DNA of 64,000 nucleotides from Amaricoccus sp. (GTDB lineage: Bacteria; Pseudomonadota; Alphaproteobacteria; Rhodobacterales; Rhodobacteraceae). The notes beneath the pieces are model-generated. The model was not told where the DNA came from, made no database searches, and worked only from the letters and a program-made list of their open reading frames with translations. The position numbers and the translations under genes were made by a program. Location of the stretch: positions 41,271-105,270 of the forward strand of contig NZ_JAGOMQ010000012.1 in the NCBI RefSeq assembly GCF_017993425.1. The letters run 5' to 3'. Positions 16,968 through 26,500 of this stretch are shown here, one piece after another (positions within the stretch are counted from its first letter, which is position 1; every line of letters begins with the position of its first letter).

Positions 16968-18563
16968 GTGAGAACCGGTTCCGTCACCCGCCGCGAGGCG
17001 CTCGCCGCAGCGCTCGCGTCAGGCGCCTTCTTCCTCTTGCCCGCGCTCGCCCGCGCGGCCGACGACCAGGTCGCGACCGGGCCGGCCGAGCCCTTCTCGT
17101 TCGACGGGCTGAAGGCGATGGCGCGGGACCTGGCGCAGCGGCCCTTCGAGCCGGCGCCGGTCCCGAACGCGGCGATCCTCGAGAGCATCGACTACGACCT
17201 GCACAACCAGATCACCTACCGGGCCGACCACACGCTCTGGGCCGACGATCCGGAGGCGGCGAAGGTCCGGTTCTTCCACCCCGGCCGCTACTTCAAGGAG
17301 CCGGTGCGCATCTTCGACGTCGAGAACGGCATGGCGCGCGAGATCCCCTATGCGGCGGCGCTCTTCGACATGCCGGAGGGCCATCCGGCGCGGGCGCTCG
17401 GGCCGGACACCGGGCTCGCCGGGTTCCGGGTGATGGATCCGGAGCAGAAGAACGACTGGATGGCGTTCCTCGGGGCCTCCTACTGGCGGACCGCCGGCTA
17501 TTCCGGGCAGTTCGGCATGTCGGTGCGGGGCCTCGCCATCGACACCGCCGCCGGGACGCCGGAGGAGTTCCCGCGCTTCACCCGGTTCTGGCTGGAGCGG
17601 GCGCCGGGGGGCGGGCTGGTCGTCTACGCGCTGATGGAGAGCCCGCGGACCACCGGGGCCTACCGCATCGCCTCGACGCGGGGGACCGAGGGGATCGTGC
17701 AGGACGTCGACGCCGAGATCTTCGTGCGCGGCGACATCGGGCTCCTCGGGCTTGCGCCGCTGACCTCGATGTTCTGGTTCGGCAAGAGCAACCGCTTCGT
17801 CTCGCCGGACTGGCGGCCGGAGGTGCATGACAGCGACGGGCTGGAGATCCTGACCGGCGCCGGCGAGCGGATCTGGCGGCCGCTCAACAACCCGCCGCGG
17901 GCGATGACCAACGCCTTCGTGGACGAGAACCCGCGCGGGTTCGGGCTGGCGCAGCGGGAGCGGAGCTTTGCGGAGTACCAGGACGACGGGGTGTTCTACG
18001 AGCGCCGAGCGACCGTGTGGGTGGAGCCCGTCGGCGACTGGGGGCGGGGCGCGGTGACGCTGGTGGAGCTGTCGACCAACGACGAGATCCACGACAACCT
18101 GGTGGCCTTCTGGCGGCCGGAGGCGCCGGCGACGGCGGGGGCGTCGTTCGCGACCGCCTACCGGCTGCACTGGGTGGAGACGAGCCCGGAGGCGGCGGTG
18201 GCGCGGTTCACCGCGACGCGGATCGGCGCGGGCGGCGTGCCGGGGCAGCCGCGGCCGGAGAACGTGGTGAAGTTCGTGGTCGACCTCGACGGCCGCGGCT
18301 TCGAGGGGCTCGACCGGACGTCCGGCGTCGAGGCGGTGGTGGAGGCGAGCCGGGGCGAGCTGGGGCTGACGGTGGCCTATCCGATCGCCGAGGCGACGGG
18401 GTGGCGGGTGATGTTCGACCTCGACATCGGCCCCGCGGACGGGACGGACGAGCCGATCAACCTGCGCATGTACGTCTCCCACGACGGGCAGGCGAAGAGC
18501 GAGACCTGGATCGCCCAGGCTTTCCCGTCGCAGCTGCACGCGCTGCTCGACTCGCACGCCTGA
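16968..18563 (+). CDS. opgG: Periplasmic glucan biosynthesis protein (OpgG/OpgD family)
   Basis: 531 residues from a GTG. A twin-arginine signal peptide is evident (SVTRREALAAALASGAFFLL, cleavage near ARA). The rest matches the MdoG/OpgG fold: FSFDGLKAMARDLA, DYDLHNQITYR, FHPGRYFKEPV, TSMFWFGKSNRF, HDSDGLEI, PLNNPP and FVDENPRGFGLAQR. The family shapes osmoregulated periplasmic glucans from a linear beta-1,2-glucan. Tat export is typical of the OpgD branch, so the exact paralogue is open. No opgH glucosyltransferase is adjacent. The Shine-Dalgarno is weak. Confidence 0.9.
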   Translation: MRTGSVTRREALAAALASGAFFLLPALARAADDQVATGPAEPFSFDGLKAMARDLAQRPFEPAPVPNAAILESIDYDLHNQITYRADHTLWADDPEAAKVRFFHPGRYFKEPVRIFDVENGMAREIPYAAALFDMPEGHPARALGPDTGLAGFRVMDPEQKNDWMAFLGASYWRTAGYSGQFGMSVRGLAIDTAAGTPEEFPRFTRFWLERAPGGGLVVYALMESPRTTGAYRIASTRGTEGIVQDVDAEIFVRGDIGLLGLAPLTSMFWFGKSNRFVSPDWRPEVHDSDGLEILTGAGERIWRPLNNPPRAMTNAFVDENPRGFGLAQRERSFAEYQDDGVFYERRATVWVEPVGDWGRGAVTLVELSTNDEIHDNLVAFWRPEAPATAGASFATAYRLHWVETSPEAAVARFTATRIGAGGVPGQPRPENVVKFVVDLDGRGFEGLDRTSGVEAVVEASRGELGLTVAYPIAEATGWRVMFDLDIGPADGTDEPINLRMYVSHDGQAKSETWIAQAFPSQLHALLDSHA

Positions 18564-18968
18564 TCAGGAGGGCGCGGCGAGGCTGCCCGACCGCGGCGAG
18601 GCTGCCCGACCGCGGCGCGGGCGCGCGGCTGGGGGCGTCGGGCGGCTGGGCGCGCGGTATCCGGGCGCCCGGCCGGCAGGTTCCGACTCGGTCCGTCCGA
18701 TCTTGCCGAGGCGAAGGCCGGGGCCATCGCGGCGCCTGCCTTGGTGTTCTGCGCCGGATGATTGGCTTGAGGCTGACCGCGGTAGCGGGCGGGGCGCGCG
18801 TGGGGAGAGCGGACGGACGGTTCCGAGGGTCGCGGCGGTGAGCGGCACGGGGGCGTGCGCGGCGGGGGCCGACGGGCGGGGCCCTCGGGCGTTGGGGGCC
18901 GGGCGCGGGGGGCTTGCGCGGCGGGGGCAGACCCTGGATTAGTGCGGGAAAACACCGGGGAGGACTAC
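18564..18968. other. GC-rich intergenic region with a 19-bp tandem duplication
   Basis: 405 bases with no supported gene. A perfect 19-bp direct repeat, GCGGCGAGGCTGCCCGACC, occupies 18574-18592 and 18593-18611. The last 40 bases contain GGGGAGGA, the ribosome site of the next gene. The promoter of the sugar cluster should be here but no clear -35/-10 pair is visible. Confidence 0.5.
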
Positions 18969-20024
18969 ATGAAGACCATCAAGGGCCCCGCCCTGTTCCT
19001 GGCGCAGTTCGCCGGGGATGCGGCGCCGTTCAACTCGTGGGACGCCATCACGAAATGGGCGGGCGAGATCGGCTACAAGGGGGTGCAGCTGCCGTCGTGG
19101 GACGGGCGGCTCTTCGACGTCGCGAAGGCGGCGGAGTCGAAGGATTACTGCGACGAGGTCAAGGGCGTCGCGGCGGCGAACGGGGTGGAGGTGACGGAGC
19201 TCTCCACGCATCTGCAGGGGCAGCTCGTCGCGGTGCATCCGGCCTATGACGCGCCGTTCGACGGGTTCGCGGCGCCGGAGGTGCGCGGGAACCCCAAGGC
19301 GCGGCAGGAATGGGCCGTGGACCAGGTGAGGAAGGCGCTGAGCGCGTCGCGGAACCTCGGGCTGACGGCGCAGGCGACGTTCTCGGGCGCGCTGGCCTGG
19401 CCCTTCGTCTATCCTTGGCCGCAGCGGCCGGCGGGGCTGATCGAGACGGCGTTCGACGAGCTGGCGCGACGGTGGAAGCCGATCCTCGATCATGCCGAGG
19501 AATGCGGGGTGGATGTCTGCTTCGAGATCCACCCGGGCGAGGACCTCTTCGACGGGACCACCTACGAGATGTTCCTCGAGCGGACCGGGAACCATGCGCG
19601 GGCCTGCATGCTCTACGACCCGTCGCACTACGTGCTGCAATGCCTCGACTATCTCGACAACATCGACGTCTACCGCGAGCGGATCCGCATGTTCCACGTC
19701 AAGGACGCCGAGTTCAACCCGACCGGGCGGCAGGGGGTCTATTCCGGCTTCGCGCCCTGGGTGGACCGGGCGGGCCGGTTCCGGTCGCTCGGCGACGGGC
19801 AGGTGGATTTCGGGGCGGTGTTCTCGAAGATGGCGGCGAACGGCTTCGACGGCTGGGCCGTGGTGGAGTGGGAATGCTGCCTGAAGCATCCCGAGGACGG
19901 GGCCCGCGAGGGGGCGGAGTTCGTCAAGGCGCACATCATCCGGGTGACGGAGAAGGCCTTCGACGATTTCGCGGCCGGCGGGACCGACGAGGCGGCGAAC
20001 CGGCGGCTGCTGGGGATCGGGTGA
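18969..20024 (+). CDS. Sugar phosphate isomerase/epimerase (TIM barrel, AP endonuclease 2 family)
   Basis: 351 residues from an ATG with GGGGAGGA upstream, followed by MKTIKGPALFLAQFAG. The xylose-isomerase-like TIM barrel has the expected metal-site segments: CFEIHPGEDLF (Glu), LYDPSHYVLQ (Asp/His), FHVKDAEF (His) and VVEWECC (Glu). Such proteins epimerise or isomerise keto sugars or act on 3-keto-glycosides. It overlaps the next gene by one base, and that gene is a second barrel of the same superfamily followed by a Gfo/Idh/MocA oxidoreductase. This combination is common in inositol-like or 3-keto-sugar catabolism. The exact substrate is not known. Confidence 0.85.
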   Translation: MKTIKGPALFLAQFAGDAAPFNSWDAITKWAGEIGYKGVQLPSWDGRLFDVAKAAESKDYCDEVKGVAAANGVEVTELSTHLQGQLVAVHPAYDAPFDGFAAPEVRGNPKARQEWAVDQVRKALSASRNLGLTAQATFSGALAWPFVYPWPQRPAGLIETAFDELARRWKPILDHAEECGVDVCFEIHPGEDLFDGTTYEMFLERTGNHARACMLYDPSHYVLQCLDYLDNIDVYRERIRMFHVKDAEFNPTGRQGVYSGFAPWVDRAGRFRSLGDGQVDFGAVFSKMAANGFDGWAVVEWECCLKHPEDGAREGAEFVKAHIIRVTEKAFDDFAAGGTDEAANRRLLGIG

Positions 20025-20863
20025 TGCGGATCGGCTTCAACCTGCTGCTCTGGACCGGATTCGTCACCGAGGAGCACGGGCACGCGCTCGAGACGATCAA
20101 GGCGGCCGGCTATGACGGGGTGGAGATCCCGCTCTTCGACGGCGATCCGGCGCAGTACGAGGTGCTGGGCCGGCGGATCGCCGATCTGGGGCTGGGGGTG
20201 ACGGCGGTCGGGCTGGTGCCCGACGCGGAGCGGAGCCCGATCTCGGCGGACGCGCGGGCGCGGGAGGGGGCTGCTGCGCATCTGCGCTGGCTCGTCGACT
20301 GCACCAAGGCGCTGCGGGCGGACGTGCTGTGCGGGCCGTTCCACCAGCCGCTGGGCGTGTTCTCCGGGGCGGGGCCCACGGAGGAGGAGCTGGCGAGGCT
20401 CGTGGAGGCGCATCGGGCGATGGCGGACTATGCCGGCGACCTGACGCTCGCCATCGAGCCGCTGAACCGGTTCGAGTGCTACGTGCTCAACACCGCGGCG
20501 CAGGCGGCGGCGCATGTGCGGGCGGTGCGGCGGCCGAACTTCGGGTATCTCTACGACACGTTCCACGCCAACATCGAGGAGAAGGACCCGGTCGGGGTCA
20601 TCGCCGAGACGGCGACGCAGATCACCCACGTCCATATCTCGGAGAACGACCGCGGCACGCCCGGCAAGGGGCATGTGCCGCTCGCGGAGACGCTCGCGGC
20701 GCTGAAGGCGGTCGGCTACGACGGCTGGCTGACCATCGAGGCCTTCGGGCTGGCGCTGCCGGCGCTGGCCGCCGCGACGCGGGTGTGGCGGAAGTTCTAC
20801 GTCGACGAGACCGAGGTGGTGCGGGACGGGATCAAGGCCATCCGCGCCGGGCTGGCGGCCTGA
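20024..20863 (+). CDS. Sugar isomerase/epimerase (TIM barrel, hydroxypyruvate isomerase/tagatose epimerase-like)
   Basis: 279 residues. The start codon shares its A with the preceding stop (GTGATG context), so the two barrels are translationally coupled. MRIGFNLLLWTGFV is a typical opening. Metal-ligand segments are TLAIEPLNRFECYV (Glu), YLYDTFHANIEE (Asp/His), ITHVHISENDRGTPG (His) and WLTIEAFG (Glu). These segments and the ENDRGTPGKGH loop are characteristic of D-tagatose/D-psicose 3-epimerase and hydroxypyruvate isomerase relatives. The motif cannot decide between them. Probably acts on the same pathway intermediate as its neighbours. Confidence 0.86.
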   Translation: MRIGFNLLLWTGFVTEEHGHALETIKAAGYDGVEIPLFDGDPAQYEVLGRRIADLGLGVTAVGLVPDAERSPISADARAREGAAAHLRWLVDCTKALRADVLCGPFHQPLGVFSGAGPTEEELARLVEAHRAMADYAGDLTLAIEPLNRFECYVLNTAAQAAAHVRAVRRPNFGYLYDTFHANIEEKDPVGVIAETATQITHVHISENDRGTPGKGHVPLAETLAALKAVGYDGWLTIEAFGLALPALAAATRVWRKFYVDETEVVRDGIKAIRAGLAA

Positions 20864-20885
20864 GCCTCGGGGCTCCCCGGCACGC

Positions 20886-20940
20886 GCTAACACGCGTGAT
20901 AGGGGGGTTATGTAGTTGATTTTATTAGAATAAGACAAAG
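20886..20940 (-). repeat. Dispersed intergenic element, copy E
   Basis: Read on the minus strand it gives TAATAAAATCAACTACATAA, then a C-run, then ATCACGCGTGTTAGCG. It keeps the AAAATCAA core and the ACGCGTG palindrome centre of copies A-C but is more diverged. It lies in the 110-base gap between the two sugar genes and would be transcribed if they form one operon. Confidence 0.5.
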
Positions 20941-20973
20941 TGCGCCCTTGCGGCGCCGGGGAGGGAGGACAGG

Positions 20974-22146
20974 ATGGCGATCGAGGGAACCGCGGCCGGG
21001 GGCGCGCCGCGCAGGATCCGGCTCGGGATGGTCGGGGGCGGCAAGGACGCCTTCATCGGGGGCGTGCATCGCATCGCGGCGCGCATCGACGGCGAGTTCG
21101 AGCTGGTGGCGGGGGCGCTGAGCTCGACGCCGGAGAGGTCGCGGGCAAGCGGCGCGGCGCTCGGCCTCGCGCCGGACCGGGTCTATGACGACTTCGAGGC
21201 GATGGCGAAGCGCGAGGCGCGGCTGAAGGACGGGATCGAGGCGGTGGCGATCGTCACGCCGAACCACATGCACGCCCCGGCGGCGCGGGCGTTCCTGAAG
21301 CGCGGCATCCACGTGATCTGCGACAAGCCGATGACCGCGACGCTCGCCGAGGCGCGGCGGCTGGCGAAGGCCGCGGGGGAGTCGGATGCGCTCTTCGTGC
21401 TGACGCACAACTACACCGGCTATCCGATGATCCGGCAGGCGCGGGCGATGGTGGCCGAGGGGCTGCTCGGCAAGATCCGGGTGGTGCAGGCGGAGTATGC
21501 GCAGGACTGGCTGGCGACGCCGATCGAGCAGAGCGGGCAGAAGCAGGCGGACTGGCGCACGGATCCGGCGCGGACCGGGGCGGGCGGGTCGACGGGCGAC
21601 ATTGGAACCCATGCCTATAATCTCGCCTGCTTCGTGACGGGGTTGAGGCTGGAGAGCTTGGCGGCCGACCTGCAGGCTTTCGTGCCGGGGCGGCGGGTGG
21701 ACGACAACGGGCATGTGCTGCTGCGCTTCGAGGGGGGCGCGCGCGGGATGCTGTGGTGCAGCCAGGTGGCGCCCGGCTGCGAGAACGCGCTGCGGCTGCG
21801 CGTCTTCGGCGAGAAGGGCGGGCTGGAATGGGCGCAGGAGGACCCGAACTACCTGTGGTTCACGCCGCTGGGCGAGCCGCGGCGGCTGATCACCCGGGGC
21901 GGGGCGGGCTCGGGGCCGGAGGCGGCGCGGGTGACGCGCACGCCGCCGGGGCATCCGGAGGGCTATCTGGAGGGCTTCGCCAACATCTACGCCGAGGCGG
22001 CGCGGGCGATCCGGGCGCGGCAGGAGGGGAAGGCGGTCCCGGCGGACGTGGTGTTCCCCTCGCTGGAGGAGGGCGTGGCGGGCGTCGCCTTCGTCGACGC
22101 CTGCGTGCGGTCGTCCGCCCGCAACGGGGCCTGGGTCACGCCGTGA
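20974..22146 (+). CDS. Gfo/Idh/MocA family oxidoreductase
   Basis: 390 residues. The N-terminal Rossmann fold starts IRLGMVGGGKDAFIGGVHR (NAD(P) loop). The conserved CDKPMTATLAEARRL follows (Lys of the EKP-type motif), and the catalytic-domain segment STGDIGTHAYNLACFVTG includes the active-site Asp/His pair. Members oxidise hydroxyls of inositols, sugars or 3-keto-glycosides with NAD(P). It is third in the cluster, 110 bases after the second barrel protein, and its 3' end overlaps the convergent LacI-type regulator by 11 bases. Confidence 0.88.
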   Translation: MAIEGTAAGGAPRRIRLGMVGGGKDAFIGGVHRIAARIDGEFELVAGALSSTPERSRASGAALGLAPDRVYDDFEAMAKREARLKDGIEAVAIVTPNHMHAPAARAFLKRGIHVICDKPMTATLAEARRLAKAAGESDALFVLTHNYTGYPMIRQARAMVAEGLLGKIRVVQAEYAQDWLATPIEQSGQKQADWRTDPARTGAGGSTGDIGTHAYNLACFVTGLRLESLAADLQAFVPGRRVDDNGHVLLRFEGGARGMLWCSQVAPGCENALRLRVFGEKGGLEWAQEDPNYLWFTPLGEPRRLITRGGAGSGPEAARVTRTPPGHPEGYLEGFANIYAEAARAIRARQEGKAVPADVVFPSLEEGVAGVAFVDACVRSSARNGAWVTP

Positions 22147-23155
22147 GCAGCGCCCGGGCCGTCTCGCTGCCGCGGAGCACGAGGCGGCCGGGGGTGGGGC
22201 CGACCGGCGGGGCGCGGCGCGGCCCGAAGCCGGGCAGGATGGCGAGCAGGTGGCGGCCGAGCGCGCAGCCGACGGCGTCGAGGTCGGTCTCGAAGCTCGA
22301 CAGCGTGGGCGCGACGGCGCCGGGGGCGAGCGCGGGCAGCGCGCAGATCATCGAGGAGCTGCGGCCGACGGGGCGGCCGAGGGCGGCGAGCTCGCGGTAG
22401 AGCCCGGCGGCGATGGTCTCGTTGCCGGCGAGGAAGGCGGTCGGCGCGCGGCCCGGGTCGGCGAGGGCGGCGCGGGAGTCGTCGGTGAGGCGGTAGGCGC
22501 GGGTGGCTAGGATCTGCGCCTCGACGCCGAGGCGCTCGGCCTCGGCGCGGAAGACCCGGCGCAGGATGTCGTTGTAGTTGAGGTCGAACTCGTTGGTGAC
22601 GAGGGCGAGGCGGCGCTGGCCGGCGGCGGCGAAGGCGCGCGCGGCCTCGGCGGCGGCGGTCTCGAAGTCGAAGTCGACCCAAGGGTGGCTGCCCGGATCG
22701 GCGCTGCGGCCGAAGCAGACGAACCGGGTCCCCGTGGCCTCGAGGCAGGCGATTCGCGGGTCGTGGCGGCGGGTCTGGGTGAGGATGATCGCGTCGGCGA
22801 TGCGGCGGGAGACGACGCGCTGGAGGTTGGCGAGGGGGTCCTCCTCGGGGCCGCGGAACAGCACCATGAGGTCGACGTCCTCGCGGTGCAGGGTGCGGCG
22901 GACGCCCTCGAAGACCCGGCCGAAGATCGAATCGACCTGCGGGCCGATCACCGAGGTGGGGACGAGGGCGGCGACCATGCCGGTGCAGCCCTTGCGCAGG
23001 CTGCGGCCGGACTGGTTGGGCTCGTAGCCCGCGGCCGCGGCGGCGGCCTTGACCCGGGCCCGCGTCGACTCGTTGACGTCGGGGCGGCCGTTGAGCGCCC
23101 TCGAAACCGTGCCGATGGAGAGATCCAGTTCGCGCGCCAACGTGCGGATGCCCAT
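22136..23155 (-). CDS. LacI-family transcriptional regulator
   Basis: 339 residues from the ATG at 23155, which has GGGAGG six bases upstream. A longer frame is open but would put 78 extra residues ahead of the DNA-binding domain. The helix-turn-helix is GIRTLARELDLSIGTVSRAL and the hinge NGRPDVNESTRARVKAAAA, with GYEPNQSGRSLRKG after it. The rest is a periplasmic-binding-protein-like sensor domain (DAIILTQTRRHDPRI, FVCFGR, FLAGNETIAAGLYREL). Its position at the end of the sugar cluster, convergent, suggests that it controls those genes. Effector unknown. Confidence 0.93.
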   Translation of the reverse strand: MGIRTLARELDLSIGTVSRALNGRPDVNESTRARVKAAAAAAGYEPNQSGRSLRKGCTGMVAALVPTSVIGPQVDSIFGRVFEGVRRTLHREDVDLMVLFRGPEEDPLANLQRVVSRRIADAIILTQTRRHDPRIACLEATGTRFVCFGRSADPGSHPWVDFDFETAAAEAARAFAAAGQRRLALVTNEFDLNYNDILRRVFRAEAERLGVEAQILATRAYRLTDDSRAALADPGRAPTAFLAGNETIAAGLYRELAALGRPVGRSSSMICALPALAPGAVAPTLSSFETDLDAVGCALGRHLLAILPGFGPRRAPPVGPTPGRLVLRGSETARALLTA

Positions 23156-23570
23156 ACTCGCCTCCCGCATGCAATGATGGTCTTTGCACCGACATTTGCG
23201 CCGCGGCCTCGGAAAGGCAAGGCTGTTCCGCCGGGGGTTGCACGCGTCCTTGCCGGCGTATCCCATCGCATGACGATTGTTCCGGATAGGACCAGTTTCG
23301 GTCCAGCGGGGGCAGTTCGCGCGGCGCGTGGGTAGGCGATCCTTCCACGATGGTTGCGCGAAGCCCGCCGGACTGGTAACTTGTCGCAATTGAACCGGCA
23401 GGCGCAGCCAACTTCAGAACTAGAATGTGTCACGGCGCAGGATAACAACCTGTGGTTTAGCGGCGCTCACCTAGAACGGGTCGCTTGAGAACGCGTGCGC
23501 GGCGGATTTGTTCTGCCGCGGCGCGAGTATCCGGCGAGCCGTGGACAGTCCAACGAGAGGGGAAGACATC
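23156..23570. other. Divergent intergenic region between the LacI gene and the first RTX gene
   Basis: 415 bases, less GC-rich than the surroundings around 23270-23460. It must hold both promoters. A small inverted repeat, GACCAGTTTCGGTC, lies at about 23290-23305. AGAGGGGAAG just before 23571 is the ribosome site of the RTX gene. No palindrome with a central CG that would suit a LacI-type regulator stands out. Confidence 0.4.
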
Positions 23571-26500
23571 ATGGCGGTGATCAATGGCGGGCCTGGCCCG
23601 GATCCGCTGAACGGAACGGCGGCCGCCGACACGCTGAACGGGCTCGGCGGCAACGACACGCTCGACGGCGGCGCGGGCATCGACACGCTGAACGGCGGCG
23701 ACGACGACGACCTGCTCCGGATGCGCCTCGGCGACATCGGCAACGGCGGGGCCGGCGACGACATCCTGTCGATCGTCGAGAGCCTGCCGGCGCAGCTGAA
23801 CGGCAACGCCGGCTACGACATCATCCGCTTCGAGAACGGCTTCGACATCTCCGGCGCGACGGTCACCGGGGTCGAGCAGGTCAATCTCTACGGCAACGTG
23901 CAGATGACGGCGGCGCAGCTCGGCCTGTTCCAGCTCGTCTCCGGCTACGCGGCCGGCTACACCAGCGGCCAGATCACCCTGACGGCGGGCGGGACGGCAA
24001 ACGTCTTCCTCGATTCGACGCTGACCTCGGGCTTCACGCTCTACGGCTCGGCACAGAACGACAACATCACCTTCGACCCGCTGCGCACGGTCAACGTGAC
24101 GTTCTGGGGCGGCGTCGGCAACGACACGGTGAACGCCGGCGCCGGCAACGACAACCTGAACGGCCAGGACGGCAACGACACGCTGAACGGCGGCGGCGGC
24201 GCCGACACGCTCGACGGCGGGACCGGCGTCGACACGCTGAACGGCGGCGGCGGCGACGACCTGCTGCGCGTGCGCGCCGGCACCACCGCGAACGGCGCGG
24301 CCGGCAACGACATCCTGTCGGTGAACGCCTCGCTGCCGGCGGTGCTGAACGGCGGCGCCGACTACGACATCCTGCGCTTCGAGAGCAGCTACGACATCAC
24401 CGGCGCGACGCTGGTCGGGATCGAGCAGCTGAACGTCTACGGCGACGTGCGGATGACGGCGGCGCAGTTCAACCAGTTCTCCGAGGTCGCGGGCTACGCC
24501 AGCAACTACACGACCGGGCAGGTGACGCTGACGGCGGGCGGCACGGCGAGCGTGGCGCTGAACCCGACGATGAGCGCCTATTTCTACCTGTACGGCTCGG
24601 CGCAGAACGATATCATCACCTTCGATCCGACCCGCGCGACGACGATCAACGCCTTCATGCGCGACGGCAACGACACGGTGAACGGCGGCGCCGGCAACGA
24701 CAACCTCAACGGCGAGAACGGCGACGACACGCTGAACGGCCTCGGCGGCAACGACCTGCTCGACGGCGGCGCGGGCGTCAACGCGATGAACGGCGGCGCC
24801 GGCGACGACACGATCCGCGTCCGGGCCGGCGACACCGCGATCGGCGGGGCGGGGCTCGACCTCTTCTCGATCAACGGCTCGCTGCCCGCGGTGATCAACG
24901 GCGGCGGGGACCGCGACACCATCCGCTTCGAGAGCAGCTACGACATCAGCAGCGCCACGGTGACGGGCGTCGAGCAGGTCAACGTCTACGGCAACGCGCA
25001 GATGACCGCGGCGCAGCTCAACTCGTTCCAGCTCGTCTCCGGCTATGCGTCGAACTACACGACCGGGCAGATCGAGCTGACCGCCGGCGGCGTGGTGAGC
25101 AACCTGCGGCTCGACACCACGCTGACGGCGTACTTCTACCTCTACGGCTCGGCGCAGAACGACAACATCACCTTCGATCCGGCGCGGACCACCCCGATCT
25201 TCGCCATCATGCGCGACGGCAACGACCGGGTGAACGGCGGCGCCGGCAACGACAGCCTCGACGGCGGCAACGGCGCCGACACCCTGAACGGCGGCGGCGG
25301 CGACGACCTGATCGACGGCGGCGCGGACATCGACACGCTGAACGGCGGCGGCGGCAACGACGTCGTCCGGGTTCGCGCCGGCGACACCGGCGCGGGCGGC
25401 TCTGGCGCGGACATCATGGACGTGTGGGAGAGCGGCCCGGCGACGATCGACGGCGGGTCGGACCGCGACATCCTGCGGTTCAACTCGAGCTACGACGTCT
25501 CGGGCTCGACGATCATCGGGATCGAGCAGCTCAACGCCTACGGCAACGTGCAGATGACCGCGGCGCAGCTCGACCAGTTCCAGCTCGTCTCGGGCTATGC
25601 GTCGAACTACACGAGCGCACAGGTGTCGCTGACGGCGGCCGGAACGGCGGACATCTTCCTCGATTCGACGCTGACAGCCGGGTTCCGGCTCTACGGCTCG
25701 GCCGGGAACGACATCATCACCTACGACCCGACCCGGACGATCAACACCACGACCACCGCCGGCGAGGGCAACGACACCATCAACGGCGGCGGCGGCATCG
25801 ACTACATCGCCGGCGAGGGCGGCAACGACCGGCTGTTCGGCTTCGGCGGCAATGACAACCTGCAGGGCGGTCTCGGCACGGACACGCTGCGCGGCGGCGG
25901 CGGCGACGACCTCATCGTCGGCTACTCGGGCAGCGCGTTCGGCGATTCGAACGACTCGGCGTCGGACCAGCTCTTCGGCGAGGACGGCAACGACACGCTG
26001 GCGATGAGCGCGCTCGACGTCGGCGACGGCGGGGCGGGCGACGACCGGCTGATCGCCTCCGGGGCGGCGACGATGTCGGGCGGCGACGGCAACGACTACG
26101 TGATCGGCTCGTTCGGCAACGACATCATGAGCGGCAACGCCGGCACGGACACGGTGAGCTACGAGCAGACCGGCAGCCCGGTCACCGTCGACCTCCAGAT
26201 CACGGCGGCGCAGAACACCGGCGCCGGCAGCGGGTTCGACACGCTGACGAGCTTCGAGAACCTGACGGGGGGCTTCGGCTCCGACACGCTGCTCGGCACC
26301 GCGGGGGCCAACGTGCTCCGCGGCCTCGGCGGCAACGACACCCTCAACGGCCGCGGCGGCGCCGACACGGCGAGCTATGTCGGGACCGCGGCGGTGACGG
26401 TGGACCTGCGCATCGCCGGGCAGCAGAACACGCTGGGCGCCGGGCTCGACACCCTGATCGCGATCGAGAACCTCATCGGGTCGTCGGGCGACGACACGCT